A stretch of 64,000 nucleotides of DNA, taken from assembly GCA_963825335.1 (NCBI GenBank), contig CAWGSP010000001.1, forward strand, positions 1,550,001 through 1,614,000, in the 5' to 3' direction. Shown here piece by piece: positions 41,445 to 50,923 of the stretch (positions are counted from its first letter, which is position 1; every line of letters begins with the position of its first letter). The position numbers and the translations under genes were made by a program. The notes under the pieces were generated by a model that was not told where the DNA came from, made no database searches, and saw only the letters and a list, made by a program, of their open reading frames with translations. This DNA comes from Methanobacterium_B sp963825335. GTDB lineage: Archaea > Methanobacteriota > Methanobacteria > Methanobacteriales > Methanobacteriaceae.

Positions 41445-42152
41445 GATATATGAATGAAAATAAATTCGAATAGAATAATTATGATGAAAATTATTAGTCA
41501 AAAAAAAAATTATGATGGATGGCACGTAATCTGGATAGAAATAGTCTTGCAGATAATATTTGCATCATTATAATCAAATCCTACAAAAAACAATAGTTGA
41601 CAATTCAATAATCAAAATGTCAGTAACTGTTCACAATTATCAGGCCACCAATCTAAAATTATAAAAATAATTATCATCAAAAAACCCAACAAATGTCAAA
41701 TTCACCTAAATAATCCTATTAAAAGCCGGAACACCAGAATTAGTAAATCAAACAGTACAATTCAAAATTTTATTGTACAGGTCAATGTTTGGATTAAACG
41801 GTGTGTAGAACATAAAAATTGGGATAACTGTTAAAACGAGGAGAAGCTTAAAAAGCCACTCCTCTATTAACAAAAAAAATTAATTTATTAATGACTATTT
41901 TTCAAGTTTTTTTTGCTATCTAAATTTTTTAGTTAATTAATTCAATTAATTAAATCATGCCTAATCTATGACCCCGTAGTAATGATTAATTATAAGAATT
42001 ATATCATCAATAACAAGATAATCCATTTAATAACTTTAGATTATAAACCCCCTTAGATTTTTAAATATTAATAAAATTATATTAAAAAAAGATAACTCAT
42101 CAATCCACAACAAAATAAAAGCAAATTTCTTGGTATAAAGGAGGTCATTCTA
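41445..42152. other. Intergenic, possible remnant of a surface protein
   Basis: Near 41715-41780 the plus strand can be read as LLKAGTPELVNQTVQFKI, and upstream as MSVTVHNYQATNLKL; both look like pieces of an extracellular beta domain with stops between. The rest is AT-rich and empty up to the ribosome site at 42140. Confidence 0.3.
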
Positions 42153-43115
42153 ATCAACAATCTAGAAAAAATTAATGAAAAATTATTGTTTAATAGATTT
42201 GAACTGGTGAAATCTGCTTTAAAAACTGATATGAATGATATAATAAATGAAACAATCAAACCAGTCATAATAAACTTAAAACAAAAACTTCTAAAGGAAT
42301 ACGAAAAAAATAATGAGTTATTTACTTTATGGATTAGTGATGATTTCAAATTACCTGAATTACAACAGTTATCACTTAAATCTATGGTTTTAACTGGACA
42401 CAAAGTAACTTTATACACTTATAATGAATTAAAATCCGTGCCTGAAGGTGTTGAAGTTGCAGATGCTAATAAAATTCTTGATAAATCAAATATTTTCAAA
42501 TATAAAGAAGGCTTTAACAAAGGATCTTACTCAGGATTTGCCAACTTCTTTAGAGTCAAATGTCTATATGAAAAAGGAACATCATGGTTTGATTGTGATA
42601 CCTTAGCAATTAAAAATATCAATTACCTAAAACACAAGAACCCTATAATTTCATCCGAATATGATCCGGACGGGAACATAAACCCAAATTGCGGTTTTTT
42701 AAGGTTAGAAAAAGGGGACAAAATGTTGAAAGAGTTATTAAAATATATCAAAGAGATAGATAAAGATAAAGTAAAACATGGCCAAACAGGCCCTATATTA
42801 TTTAAATCATTGATGGACGGAAAATACAAAGAATATTACGATTATATGGTTAAACCGGATTTTATTGCTTCTATAAACTACTTTGAATATAAAGATTTTT
42901 TAAAATCATCAGAAATCATTGTTCCGAAATTAAAATTTGAAGAAATATGGGGGTTTCATTTATGGAACGCTATGTTTAGGGAATATGGAAAGGAACATGA
43001 AACCAAAAAAAGTGGATTTTATTATGACTTAAAAAAAGCCATATCAACAAGTTCTTTCCAAGAGGAATATGAACAAAAAATACAAAATATCATTAAAACT
43101 CATGAAATTCAATAA
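42153..43115 (+). CDS. GT32-like glycosyltransferase, apparent ATC start
   Basis: A 320-residue protein of the DXD sugar-binding (GT32, Gly_transf_sug/capsular) type. LWISDDFKLPELQQLSLKS opens the domain, GFANFFRVKCLYEKGTSWFDCDT holds the DxD motif near residue 150, and NPNCGFLRLEKGD and GQTGPILFKSL follow. It would add a sugar to a surface polymer or protein in the cytoplasm. The ribosome site GGAGG (42140-42144) is 8 bases from ATC 42153, giving (M)NNLEKINEKLLFNRFELV; the next possible start, TTG 42186, has no ribosome site. It is a lone gene between the wall protein and the methyltransferase activator. Confidence 0.8.
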   Translation: MNNLEKINEKLLFNRFELVKSALKTDMNDIINETIKPVIINLKQKLLKEYEKNNELFTLWISDDFKLPELQQLSLKSMVLTGHKVTLYTYNELKSVPEGVEVADANKILDKSNIFKYKEGFNKGSYSGFANFFRVKCLYEKGTSWFDCDTLAIKNINYLKHKNPIISSEYDPDGNINPNCGFLRLEKGDKMLKELLKYIKEIDKDKVKHGQTGPILFKSLMDGKYKEYYDYMVKPDFIASINYFEYKDFLKSSEIIVPKLKFEEIWGFHLWNAMFREYGKEHETKKSGFYYDLKKAISTSSFQEEYEQKIQNIIKTHEIQ

Positions 43116-43328
43116 TGAAACTCTATCATCCAATATGATGTATATTAAGGTGAAGTTAAAAAAAAATTATATTAGGGAGCAAATATACTCAAAACTCATT
43201 TAGACGTGGATGATATCAAATTTTGATTAAATTTTCACATTATTGTTCAAGTTGCAAAAATTAACCATGAGCCTCGAATACTTTTCATCTATTTTCATGA
43301 TACACGATCATTTTATTAATGTTGCATT

Positions 43329-44957
43329 CTATTTTTTTTGGTTAGACATCAGAAACTTCTCAAATTTGAAAACCTTTTCTGGACATGAAAGTTCACATTT
43401 CAAGCATCCCATTCCGTTACAAAGATCTGTTCTAACGGTAGCTTTACCATTTTCTATTTTCAAGGCACATTCTGGACAATTTTTCATGCATGTCATGCAA
43501 CCTGTGCAACCTTCAAAATCAGCATTCATCACAGAATTGATCTTGACTATTTTAAGACCGGTTTTACCAAGTTCTGGTATGTCCCGTTCAAAGAGTCTGT
43601 GTATGTTGGTATCAGTTACACGTGGCGGTATCTTCTGAAACCCGTACTTGTTCAGCCAATCGTTGTACATCCAGAATGGCATGCCCTGTTCGCACATGGC
43701 AAGTTCAAGTGAGTATATCTTCTCAAATATTTCAGATGTTGCAAGCATGATATGTTTACCCCTCATACCATTCGCTATTTCTTGTAACTTATCGATTAAA
43801 ATTGGGTTCAAAACTATATCCACTGCCATTGCAAGGGACGTGTTCCCGATCTGGTAGATCTCCTCCGATGATGATGGTATCTGCCCAACACCCAGGGATT
43901 TATGTGGATCCACGTAGAAACCAGAGGCTCCGGCCATATAAACCGAATCAATTTCTGTCAATAGGATATCTGCTTCTTCGGCCAGTGTCAAATAAGCTGC
44001 TCTGAAAGCGCCAAGTGCCTTGCCTATCATGGTTATATCTTTTTCTGATAGATAAATTTCATCTTGTAAATTTATTAGATGATCAGGACTCTTGATTTTG
44101 GGAAGGGATATTAAACCACTGTCCAAACCTAAACTGTATGCGGCAATAACTCCAGTACCGGTTATTCCTTTGGATTTACCATCCATATCACCCTTAACTA
44201 GGACTTTTCCTGTTTCAGGATCGACCACATTCCCGTCTTTTACAATGAGTTCATCGTCGAGCACACGACCTTTCCATCCCGGATCAACGAGTTCAAAATC
44301 ACAGATTGTACCCGGAGATGCTAATCTGCCCATTTCTATCATTTGTCCTTCTATTGCAGGCCCTGCTGCTGCTGAACATGTATATATTTCTCCGTCTATA
44401 ACCAATGCCATTTCAGCGTTGGTACCAAAATCAACCACTAAATAGATGCCCTTTTTCTCTAGGATCCCGGACTTGAAAAGCATTGCAAGAGCATCTGCTC
44501 CTATTTCATGTTTAATAGCCGGTGGGATGTATATTTTAGCATTTTGACCCACATCAAGACCTATTTTGTCTGGTGATGTGACAGTTGCATCCCTTGATGG
44601 TGGTGTTACCTTCAGTCTCTTGAGGGCATTCTCTCCCCAGTATGCTAAATCCCTGATTTCAATATTGTTAAACAGAGAAAGTTGTATTGGGTTACCGCAA
44701 ACAGCCACCCTCTCAACATTTTCAAGGTCTATATCCAAACTCTCTATCACATCGTTGATCGTACCCATGAGAAGGTTGTGTGCTGTATCGCGTCCAACTT
44801 CTATTGCAAAATGTAAATGATCCACCACGTTAGCTCCGGCCAGGGGGTGTCTAAGAGTTATAGCTGTTGATACCACATTAGATGTCTTTAGATCTAATGC
44901 CTGCGCTCTAATGCCGCTGGTTCCTATATCCAGTGCTATCCCATAACTTTCGTTCAT
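43329..44957 (-). CDS. RamA-like corrinoid activation protein (ASKHA ATPase, two 4Fe-4S)
   Basis: A 542-residue protein, close in size to RamA of Methanosarcina. The N-terminus GIALDIGTSGIRAQALDLK is an ASKHA phosphate loop and LVVDFGTNAEMALV a second one; SAAAGPAIEGQMIEMG and YMAGASGFYVDP are typical of the DUF4445 reductive-activase group. The C-terminus has two cluster motifs, CTGCMTCMKNCPEC and CNGMGCLKCELSC. It should use ATP to reduce the inactive Co(II) corrinoid of MtaC to Co(I) in the cytoplasm. It lies downstream of mtaC on the same strand with about 210 bases between, so it may have its own promoter. Ribosome site GAGGAC. The gene symbol is left open because methanol-specific activators are named differently. 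Confidence 0.9.
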   Translation of the reverse strand: MNESYGIALDIGTSGIRAQALDLKTSNVVSTAITLRHPLAGANVVDHLHFAIEVGRDTAHNLLMGTINDVIESLDIDLENVERVAVCGNPIQLSLFNNIEIRDLAYWGENALKRLKVTPPSRDATVTSPDKIGLDVGQNAKIYIPPAIKHEIGADALAMLFKSGILEKKGIYLVVDFGTNAEMALVIDGEIYTCSAAAGPAIEGQMIEMGRLASPGTICDFELVDPGWKGRVLDDELIVKDGNVVDPETGKVLVKGDMDGKSKGITGTGVIAAYSLGLDSGLISLPKIKSPDHLINLQDEIYLSEKDITMIGKALGAFRAAYLTLAEEADILLTEIDSVYMAGASGFYVDPHKSLGVGQIPSSSEEIYQIGNTSLAMAVDIVLNPILIDKLQEIANGMRGKHIMLATSEIFEKIYSLELAMCEQGMPFWMYNDWLNKYGFQKIPPRVTDTNIHRLFERDIPELGKTGLKIVKINSVMNADFEGCTGCMTCMKNCPECALKIENGKATVRTDLCNGMGCLKCELSCPEKVFKFEKFLMSNQKK

Positions 44958-45168
44958 GTTAATGTCCTCTATTTTTTTTCAAATTCATTATTCATCACGT
45001 TACTATCTGTCTAAAAAAATTGTTTTCATCAAACTTTAAAAAAGATAAACCGATCCCATGTCCAGTACATTTCATTGTTTTGGATCATTAACCAAAAAAA
45101 TGTGAAAAAAATAAGTTATTTTTACATTTAAAAAAATTTAGGGAATTTTAGGGTACCCATGATGTAAT

Positions 45169-45993
45169 TTATGAGTACTCTGAAACAAATTCCCCGACAA
45201 TTGATGAGTATTCTTTTCTCAGATCCTTCCAATTTTTCTTGTCCTTTAGAATGGCATCGGCAAGTTTAGGGGCGTGGTATGCCTCAACACCATAAACACT
45301 CATAGGGAATGATTCTACATAATCTTTTCTCACAGCACCGCCACCGCATCCGATGGCTGGGACTTCGAGACCCTCTTTTTCTAGTGCTTTAACAACCTTT
45401 GGGAACACTGTCATGGTTGTTGTCATGAGGGCTGTTCCTGTCAGGAACAATGGGTTATATTCTTTCACAGCCTTAACAACATCGGCTGTTGGTACATCCC
45501 TTCCTAAATCTATTGCTTCGAAACCATTGGCCCTTAAGAACATGACTACGAGGTTTTTACCTATGTCATGTGGGTCTCCTTCTGCAACAAATGAAACCAC
45601 AGTTCCTTTAGTTTCACTTTTATGGCCTAAGGCCTTTTCACATTCTTTCACACCTTCCATCATCCCGTCTCCGGCGAGCATGAGATCAGGTAGGAAGAAA
45701 AAGCCCTTTGTGTATAGTAAGCTTACTGCGTCCATTCCTTTCATCAGACCCTTGTTGATTATTTCGATCGGTGGAATATTGTCTGATATTGCCTTTTGAA
45801 CATTGGCGAGTGATGCATCCCTGTCTTCATTTAGAACTGCAAGGGCTATGGATTTGAATGGTTCTTCTTTAGGGATAATTTCGATTACATCGGGGTCTTC
45901 TTGTGGTTTTATTGCAGCTCCTTCTATTTCAACGTTATATCTGACTGCAATAAAGTTTTGATCTATTTTATCTTCTAAATTTTCATAACTCAT
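45169..45993 (-). CDS. mtaC: Methanol corrinoid protein MtaC
   Basis: A 274-residue corrinoid protein that accepts the methyl group of methanol from MtaB and presents it to MtaA. After a helical cap domain, the B12-binding domain has the base-off motif EGDPHDIGKNLV (cobalt-ligating His about residue 142), then GFEAIDLGRDV, LTGTALMTTTM and IGCGGGAVRKD. The start is set at ATG 45993 (MSYENLED), since GGAG is 9 bases upstream; the ATG at 46002 overlaps that ribosome site. It follows mtaB by 14 bases and is certainly co-transcribed. Compared with other MtaC proteins the N-terminus is slightly extended. All cofactor residues are present. Confidence 0.93.
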   Translation of the reverse strand: MSYENLEDKIDQNFIAVRYNVEIEGAAIKPQEDPDVIEIIPKEEPFKSIALAVLNEDRDASLANVQKAISDNIPPIEIINKGLMKGMDAVSLLYTKGFFFLPDLMLAGDGMMEGVKECEKALGHKSETKGTVVSFVAEGDPHDIGKNLVVMFLRANGFEAIDLGRDVPTADVVKAVKEYNPLFLTGTALMTTTMTVFPKVVKALEKEGLEVPAIGCGGGAVRKDYVESFPMSVYGVEAYHAPKLADAILKDKKNWKDLRKEYSSIVGEFVSEYS

Positions 45994-46007
45994 ACATTGC
46001 ATCTCCT

Positions 46008-47393
46008 TTATAGGCCGTAGCTTTTTGGGTCAAATTCAGCTATCTTTCTCGAGTACTTCCTCAAGCATTCATCAATAAATTGATCAGATTCTGATGGTAG
46101 TCCTTCAAATACTTTGAGTGCACTGTCGAGTGAGTCCCGTTCAAATCTTGTGAGATACAGTTTTTTCGCATCGACAGCTTCGTTTATTATTGCACCTGCT
46201 TCGAGTGCTGCGGCTTTTGCCCTGAGATATGGGTCGTTTCCATACTTGACTATTGCTTCACCTATCCTGTAGGCATTATCATAGGCAAGTACTAATGCTT
46301 GAGGGTCCCTGTATTTGTCTGTTAAGGTGTAAAGATCCCTTAACACTTTCTCTTGTCCTGTTTGGATGGCTGTGTTCATGAGTGCTGCTTCGTATCCTGT
46401 TGCCTGTAACCATACCTCTGGTGTGGTACCACCCATTTCCTGCCTGTGGTAAACAGATTCATTACTCCAAACATCGGTAACAGCAGCTGTGAGGTTACCC
46501 ATTAGGTCTGAGTGTGCACATACAGCATTTTTACCTTCGGTACATATTGGTACCCCACTTATGGCTTTGATAATAGGATTTTCATATCCACAATCTTTCA
46601 ATGGTCCGATCGCACCACATTCTACTGCAACCAAGCTTCTTGCCCCTGCTATTGCTCTTGTTAAAGCAGCTAATGTGTGTGAACAGTCTTTGTCGAGTAA
46701 TCCTCCTGCCATGAACATTGCAGTGTTTGCCTGTGCACAGTCTGTATCACCGGCTGGTCTGCAATCATATTTTTTACATATATCAACTATCCTCTTCCAC
46801 ATGTACTCCATATCTATGCTTCCGAGCACACCTATTCCAAAGAGTATTGCCTTCGGGTCTCCCCTTGCAATACCATAGTCAGAAACTGATTTTCCACCCA
46901 TGGTTTCGATAGAAACACATGAAGCTCCGTTGGCAGCACTGGCTTCTACCGATTCTATGACTTTGTTATCATAGTCTGATCCTCTAAGACCTGGACTTCT
47001 CTCTTCAATTCTTATATCTGCAGGTGTTGCAAGCAGTGATACTTTAATATCGTATTCATCATGATATTTTTCGAGTATTTCTGCTTGTACCTTTGTACAT
47101 TCTCCTGTCCATTCAGGATTGTTGGTCTGCTGGAAAATATGTTCTTGTTCCAACATAAATGCAGGTAAACCTATTGAAACTGCCCTTTCACATGCGCTTT
47201 GGGTAATATTCCTGCATTCTGATACCAATTTTTCAACTGATTCTTCAGAACCTTCGACTGGGGCTACTTTTATTTCTGGCACAACATAACCAGCACCAAT
47301 TTGTGTACTCCATCTTTGGCTTACTGGAAATTTAGCATGGCCAAAAACCATTTCATCCGGATTTTTATATACCATTTTTGTAAAACGTTTCAT
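46008..47393 (-). CDS. mtaB: Methanol:corrinoid methyltransferase MtaB
   Basis: A 461-residue enzyme, the normal length for MtaB. It activates methanol on a zinc ion and transfers the methyl group to the Co(I) corrinoid of MtaC. The zinc ligands expected from Methanosarcina barkeri MtaB (a Glu and two Cys) are found here as Glu163 in SIETMGGK, Cys219 in AGDTDCAQANT and Cys268 in PLKDCGYENP. The sequence runs without breaks and the start MKRFTKMVYKNPDEM matches the family. It is the first gene of mtaBC. The 460 bases upstream, shared with a divergent gene, contain repeated GTTATG motifs that may control methanol induction. Shine-Dalgarno complementarity is weak. Confidence 0.95.
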   Translation of the reverse strand: MKRFTKMVYKNPDEMVFGHAKFPVSQRWSTQIGAGYVVPEIKVAPVEGSEESVEKLVSECRNITQSACERAVSIGLPAFMLEQEHIFQQTNNPEWTGECTKVQAEILEKYHDEYDIKVSLLATPADIRIEERSPGLRGSDYDNKVIESVEASAANGASCVSIETMGGKSVSDYGIARGDPKAILFGIGVLGSIDMEYMWKRIVDICKKYDCRPAGDTDCAQANTAMFMAGGLLDKDCSHTLAALTRAIAGARSLVAVECGAIGPLKDCGYENPIIKAISGVPICTEGKNAVCAHSDLMGNLTAAVTDVWSNESVYHRQEMGGTTPEVWLQATGYEAALMNTAIQTGQEKVLRDLYTLTDKYRDPQALVLAYDNAYRIGEAIVKYGNDPYLRAKAAALEAGAIINEAVDAKKLYLTRFERDSLDSALKVFEGLPSESDQFIDECLRKYSRKIAEFDPKSYGL

Positions 47394-47853
47394 ATTGGGT
47401 CACTACTTATTATATTGAAACGTGTTCTATAAAAATTTTTATAATTAATTCTCGTGACCAATTAATTTTTTATCAAATTAAACAGGTTTAAATAATAAAT
47501 ACCATAAGCTTACAGTTCAATATGATGGTAACAGTAATAATTAACCTGTTTTTAATTGTTTTGTACTGAATGAGTATTTTTACTAAAAAGTAGAGTATTT
47601 ATCAGTTGGATTTAGAAAGATATTAATGATATCAAAGCATTATGTATTGTCAAATAAAGTATTATTTAAATTGTATTAAAATTTTGAATTAATGTACATA
47701 AATGTATATATTTGAGTTATGAAGTGCATAACTCATGAAGTTATGCAGTTATGAATGTGGGTCATGGCAACATTCCAAATTGTAATGCCAAGTATATTGA
47801 TAAAATTCAGGATAATAAAAATTCTTGATAAATAGGTTGGGAGATTACATAAT
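47394..47853. other. Divergent control region of mtaBC
   Basis: This 460-base region separates mtaB from the divergent hypothetical gene and encodes nothing. It includes the inverted and direct repeats listed at 47714-47754, and a wider TGGCA-N16-TGCCA symmetry at about 47766-47791. The length suggests long untranslated leaders or several regulator sites. Confidence 0.5.
47714..47754. promoter_or_regulatory. GTTATG inverted and direct repeats upstream of mtaB and the divergent gene
   Basis: GAGTTATG (47714-47721) and CATAACTC (47727-47734) form a perfect 8-base inverted repeat around 5 bases. Two more copies of AGTTATG follow in direct orientation (from 47739 and 47747). Four half-sites within 41 bases, between two divergent genes, look like a regulator-binding cluster. 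They lie about 100 bases before the divergent gene and 320 before mtaB. Confidence 0.5.
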
Positions 47854-48411
47854 ATGATAGTTGGGGATGCAATAGAAATTATTAAAGAATTGAAAGGGGT
47901 TTTAGATGTTTATGAACTTTCAGATGATGATAAGGTAGCCTTGCAAAAAATTGAAACCCTTAGAAACGATGATCTAATACCAATTGTTAACGATGGACTC
48001 ATTGAGTGTCTTAAACGAGAACACTGTTTGGTCATGTTCAAAACAGATAAATTTCGTAAACCTCCACAACCTACAGTACTCCTCAAAACAGATAAAGGAA
48101 GAACATTGGGACGGGAAATTATTTCGATAGAAGATATGAAAGAGTACTCAAGCAGTGACAAAGTCATATTTCTCAGTAACAATTTTATCTTGTTTAAACC
48201 GGATAAAATAACTCAAACAAGGGAGAAAGATAGAGAGTTTTTCCTACTACCGCCCATACCATTTCCTGAATTAGACGGGATCACAGACATCGAAGATGTT
48301 GTGTCAGGAAGCCCATCAACAGTGGGAGATGCATATATAAAAAATAAATACGGATATCCCGACGACCCAGAGATTGCAACGATAATAATCGCATTCTCAA
48401 CTACAACATGA
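47854..48411 (+). CDS. Hypothetical protein divergent from mtaBC
   Basis: A 185-residue soluble, acidic protein that I do not recognise. It begins MIVGDAIEIIKELKGVLDVYEL and contains EHCLVMFKTDKF, a basic patch RTLGREIISIEDM and the Pro-rich LLPPIPFPELDG. There is no helix-turn-helix that I can see, no signal peptide, membrane segment or Cys motif. Ribosome site GGGAG precedes ATG 47854 by about 10 bases. It is flanked by mtaBC (divergent) and mtaA (convergent), inside the methanol gene group, so it could be a regulator, chaperone or corrinoid accessory factor. That role is inferred from position only. Confidence 0.7.
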   Translation: MIVGDAIEIIKELKGVLDVYELSDDDKVALQKIETLRNDDLIPIVNDGLIECLKREHCLVMFKTDKFRKPPQPTVLLKTDKGRTLGREIISIEDMKEYSSSDKVIFLSNNFILFKPDKITQTREKDREFFLLPPIPFPELDGITDIEDVVSGSPSTVGDAYIKNKYGYPDDPEIATIIIAFSTTT

Positions 48412-48528
48412 AAAAAAGACCCAAAACATATAAGATCAAGAAACCTATAAATACATGGCTAAAAACCAAATAACATTTTTTATTAACTTACATCCTAAAA
48501 TGAATAGAATAAAATGAATTTATGGTGT

Positions 48529-49590
48529 TTATATTCCATAAAACTCATTTCTTGCTTCAACCATCGCCTTAATATTTGCAATGGGGGATCTTGGCGCTAA
48601 ACCACAACTAGGGGCTAATATATCCACTCCAGCTTCGAGCACATCTTTCACTTCGGTTTTAACTTGTTCAGGCGAACTTCTGAAGAGTGTTTGTGTTGTG
48701 GAGATGTTTCCAATAATTTTGGTGTGGATGTTGCCACCCATGTTCATGGTTTTTCCACCCACCCGCATGATCCTTCCACCTTTTCCCATGTCAAGTTTTG
48801 CTTTTCTAATATCAACCTTTTCTTCAACACTTATCCCGTCAAATCCTGTGTTTGCCATGTCGTTTATGATGGGCTGAGTAGATCCGCATATGTGAAGCAC
48901 CTTTTTGGTTTTGATCATGTTTGCCAAGTCTTCGAGTGCTGGTTTGACCAGTGATTTGAATTGAAGTGGGTCAATAAGTTCTGGAGAGGCAGTGGGCTCT
49001 GCAACACAGATAATATCGGGACCCACATCGGAAATGGCATCGACATAGTCCATGCATACATCGAGAGTATTTTCAACCGCTGTTTCGATCTCGGCGGGTC
49101 TGAGTTTCATATTCCTGACAAGATTTTCAACACCGAGCAAGTGTCCTGCAAGGGTTAAAGGTCCTGTAATACCAACAACGATCGGGAGTGTATCGTCATA
49201 TTTTTCTTTCAAGATATTTAAAGCTTCTAAAACAACAGGTATGCGGCCTTTATCTGTAAAATCTGAAGGAGCTTCTATATCACCCGCACTTTTGAATGGT
49301 GATTCAACAATTTGAGGTGTTTTATCTTCACTGCCAAGATCAACCCGGCATCCCAGTGCTTCTGCCTCCACTGTAAGACAAAAAGGTATCCTGGCATTTT
49401 CTAAACCTGCAAGTTCATAAAGAGAACTGCCGAGTGTAGCCATTTTTTCTGCATTTTTATGTGCTTCCGGCCAAAAACTACCAGTTTTCTCCATAGCCTC
49501 AACTATAGCGATTTGTGTTACGCTGATCACAGGAGTTACTTCACTCTCTTCTCCTGCAAGAACTTTTAGAACATTATCTTTAAGATTCAT
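48529..49590 (-). CDS. mtaA: Methylcobamide:CoM methyltransferase MtaA
   Basis: A 353-residue member of the uroporphyrinogen decarboxylase-like MtaA/CmuA family. It transfers the methyl group from MtaC to coenzyme M, giving methyl-CoM. The zinc site is His233-x-Cys235 (VLHICGST) and Cys329 (LAPSCGLAP). ITGPLTLAGHL and the substrate motif ICVAEPTASPELIDP are as in the family. Between the two halves of the zinc site, after VDIRKAKLD, there is a Gly- and Met-rich stretch (residues about 275-295) that appears to be an insertion, since the spacing from Cys235 to Cys329 is about 17 residues longer than I recall for M. barkeri MtaA. It is separate from mtaBC, past the divergent hypothetical gene. 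Confidence 0.88.
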   Translation of the reverse strand: MNLKDNVLKVLAGEESEVTPVISVTQIAIVEAMEKTGSFWPEAHKNAEKMATLGSSLYELAGLENARIPFCLTVEAEALGCRVDLGSEDKTPQIVESPFKSAGDIEAPSDFTDKGRIPVVLEALNILKEKYDDTLPIVVGITGPLTLAGHLLGVENLVRNMKLRPAEIETAVENTLDVCMDYVDAISDVGPDIICVAEPTASPELIDPLQFKSLVKPALEDLANMIKTKKVLHICGSTQPIINDMANTGFDGISVEEKVDIRKAKLDMGKGGRIMRVGGKTMNMGGNIHTKIIGNISTTQTLFRSSPEQVKTEVKDVLEAGVDILAPSCGLAPRSPIANIKAMVEARNEFYGI

Positions 49591-49984
49591 GGTTTCACGC
49601 GATTTTATATTGATATCATACTATATATCGTTCCGGTTGTTTAAGGTTTTTGACAAAAACATTAAATTTAACCACATGTGTGTGATCATACACACCTACA
49701 AATCCATCCTAGAAACACTCAAATCAACATATTCTGAAAATGAAATATCTCTGACATTAATTGACATAAAACAAAAGGGATAGATAAAATGATCAGATAT
49801 ATTTTTGTTAAATCTAGTGTATTTGAATTAATTTTTATCTGATTGTAGGCGCTTTTATAGCATTCATAATTTGTTATAGTGTACTGTACATTAAAAGAAA
49901 GGAAGATTTTGTCAGTCCTTGGAGAAATGAGTGGTAATTATTAAATTTTGGATAGTGATAATTTTAAAATAAGGTGTTTAACAA
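49591..49984. other. Intergenic with short membrane-protein fragment
   Basis: Contains two small frames without support: a 35-codon one at about 49678-49783 and, at about 49850-49940, VGAFIAFIICYSVLYIKRKE followed by a short tail, which looks like one membrane helix of a lost protein. No ribosome site fits an ATG for either. Confidence 0.3.
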
Positions 49985-50405
49985 ATGATTAAGTGGAAAA
50001 CTGTTACAATTGGGGTTATATTGACTTTTATAATCGTATTAATTCTTATGGTATTTCTTACTAAAATTCATTATTTTTTTCAGGATATTTATACATAGGA
50101 GTTCTTTTGCCTACAATTTATCTAAGTTACAAAGATGGTGAAAACTACAAAAATGGCGTGACTTATGGTGTGATTATAGGTTTGATTTACGCTATCATCT
50201 TTTGGATATTTTTACTGGCTTTACTATTGCAAAATATCCTGGAGGCAGAATATATTTTACTTCTTTGATAATTTTTGTCATAGGTTATACAATTTTTAGA
50301 GTAATTGGCGGTATAATAGAAGTATATCCCAAAGAAAAAGGAAAAAAGAAAAAATCCATATCTCGATATGATATCATCAAATCCTCAAAAATTATCAGAA
50401 GGTAG
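49985..50405 (+). pseudogene. DUF5518-like membrane protein, two frameshifts
   Basis: The start MIKWKTVTIGVILTFIIVLI is typical of small DUF5518-like proteins of methanogens. The frame breaks in a T run near 50075-50080 and continues in the next frame as GYLYIGVLLPTIYLSYKDGE and YGVIIGLIYAIIFWIF, breaks again in the T run near 50190, and ends with FTSLIIFVIGYTIFRVIGG and a basic tail KEKGKKKKSISRYD. Adding one T at each run gives one protein of 140 residues with about four membrane helices. Function unknown. Both breaks are single-base losses in homopolymers, so sequence error is possible. Confidence 0.6.
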
Positions 50406-50570
50406 ACAAAAGAAAAACAACTCGATCAACTCGAAGATCTATCCAAAGCAATGGGTAATCTTAGTAAATCTAATTTGATTAGGAGTGCAATAACTGAATA
50501 TTTGATGAAAATACAAAGAACTCTTGGAATAAGTTTAGTTGAAAATAAAATTCCTAAATATTTAGTTTAG
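50406..50570 (+). pseudogene. Ribbon-helix-helix regulator, N-terminally truncated
   Basis: The frame is open from the stop at 50403 and has no start codon of its own near the front. KEKQLDQLEDLSKAM, NLSKSNLIRSAITEYLMK is the helix-turn-helix part of a CopG-like ribbon-helix-helix repressor; the DNA-contacting beta strand that should precede it is missing. It seems fused to the tail of the preceding broken gene. A second, shorter remnant of the same gene lies at 51737-51834. Confidence 0.55.
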
Positions 50571-50625
50571 TAGTTTTAGAATAGTATACTTGCAACTGAA
50601 CAAGATTAAAATTAGGTGATATTAA

Positions 50626-50784
50626 ATGTCGAATAATATTTGGAAAATTATAATGATTATCATAGGTATAATAGCTATTATAATAAGTTACGATGAAGGT
50701 GGAGGTATTGATGGACCTGGAATAAAAGGGATTATATTTATTATTATCGGATTATATGTCATACTCTCAAAATATTTTATATAA
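50626..50784 (+). CDS. Small membrane protein, 52 residues
   Basis: ATG 50626 has AGGTGAT 5 bases upstream and opens a 52-codon frame with two hydrophobic helices: NIWKIIMIIIGIIAIIIS and GIIFIIIGLYVILSKYF, joined by a short acidic Gly-rich loop (YDEGGGIDGPG). No family is recognised. The codon use and ribosome site support a real gene. It lies between a truncated regulator and a DUF4013 gene on the same strand, 139 bases before the latter. Confidence 0.55.
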   Translation: MSNNIWKIIMIIIGIIAIIISYDEGGGIDGPGIKGIIFIIIGLYVILSKYFI

Positions 50785-50923
50785 ATTTGACAGCTTTTGA
50801 ATTAAATTTATATTTGGAATACTTCATAATAACCATTACTAGACTTAGAAATAACTATTTTAAATATTATAATCTCATATTCATAATTAGAGTATGTTTA
50901 ATTGAAAATAGGGGTATAAAATC

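Noticed and set aside
47914..48411. Helix-turn-helix in the protein divergent from mtaBC
   Set aside because: I looked for one because of its position, but no convincing helix-turn-helix or wing pattern could be seen.
43243..48954. Plus-strand frames opposite the mta genes
   Set aside because: Shadows of well-conserved minus-strand enzymes, without ribosome sites or known domains.
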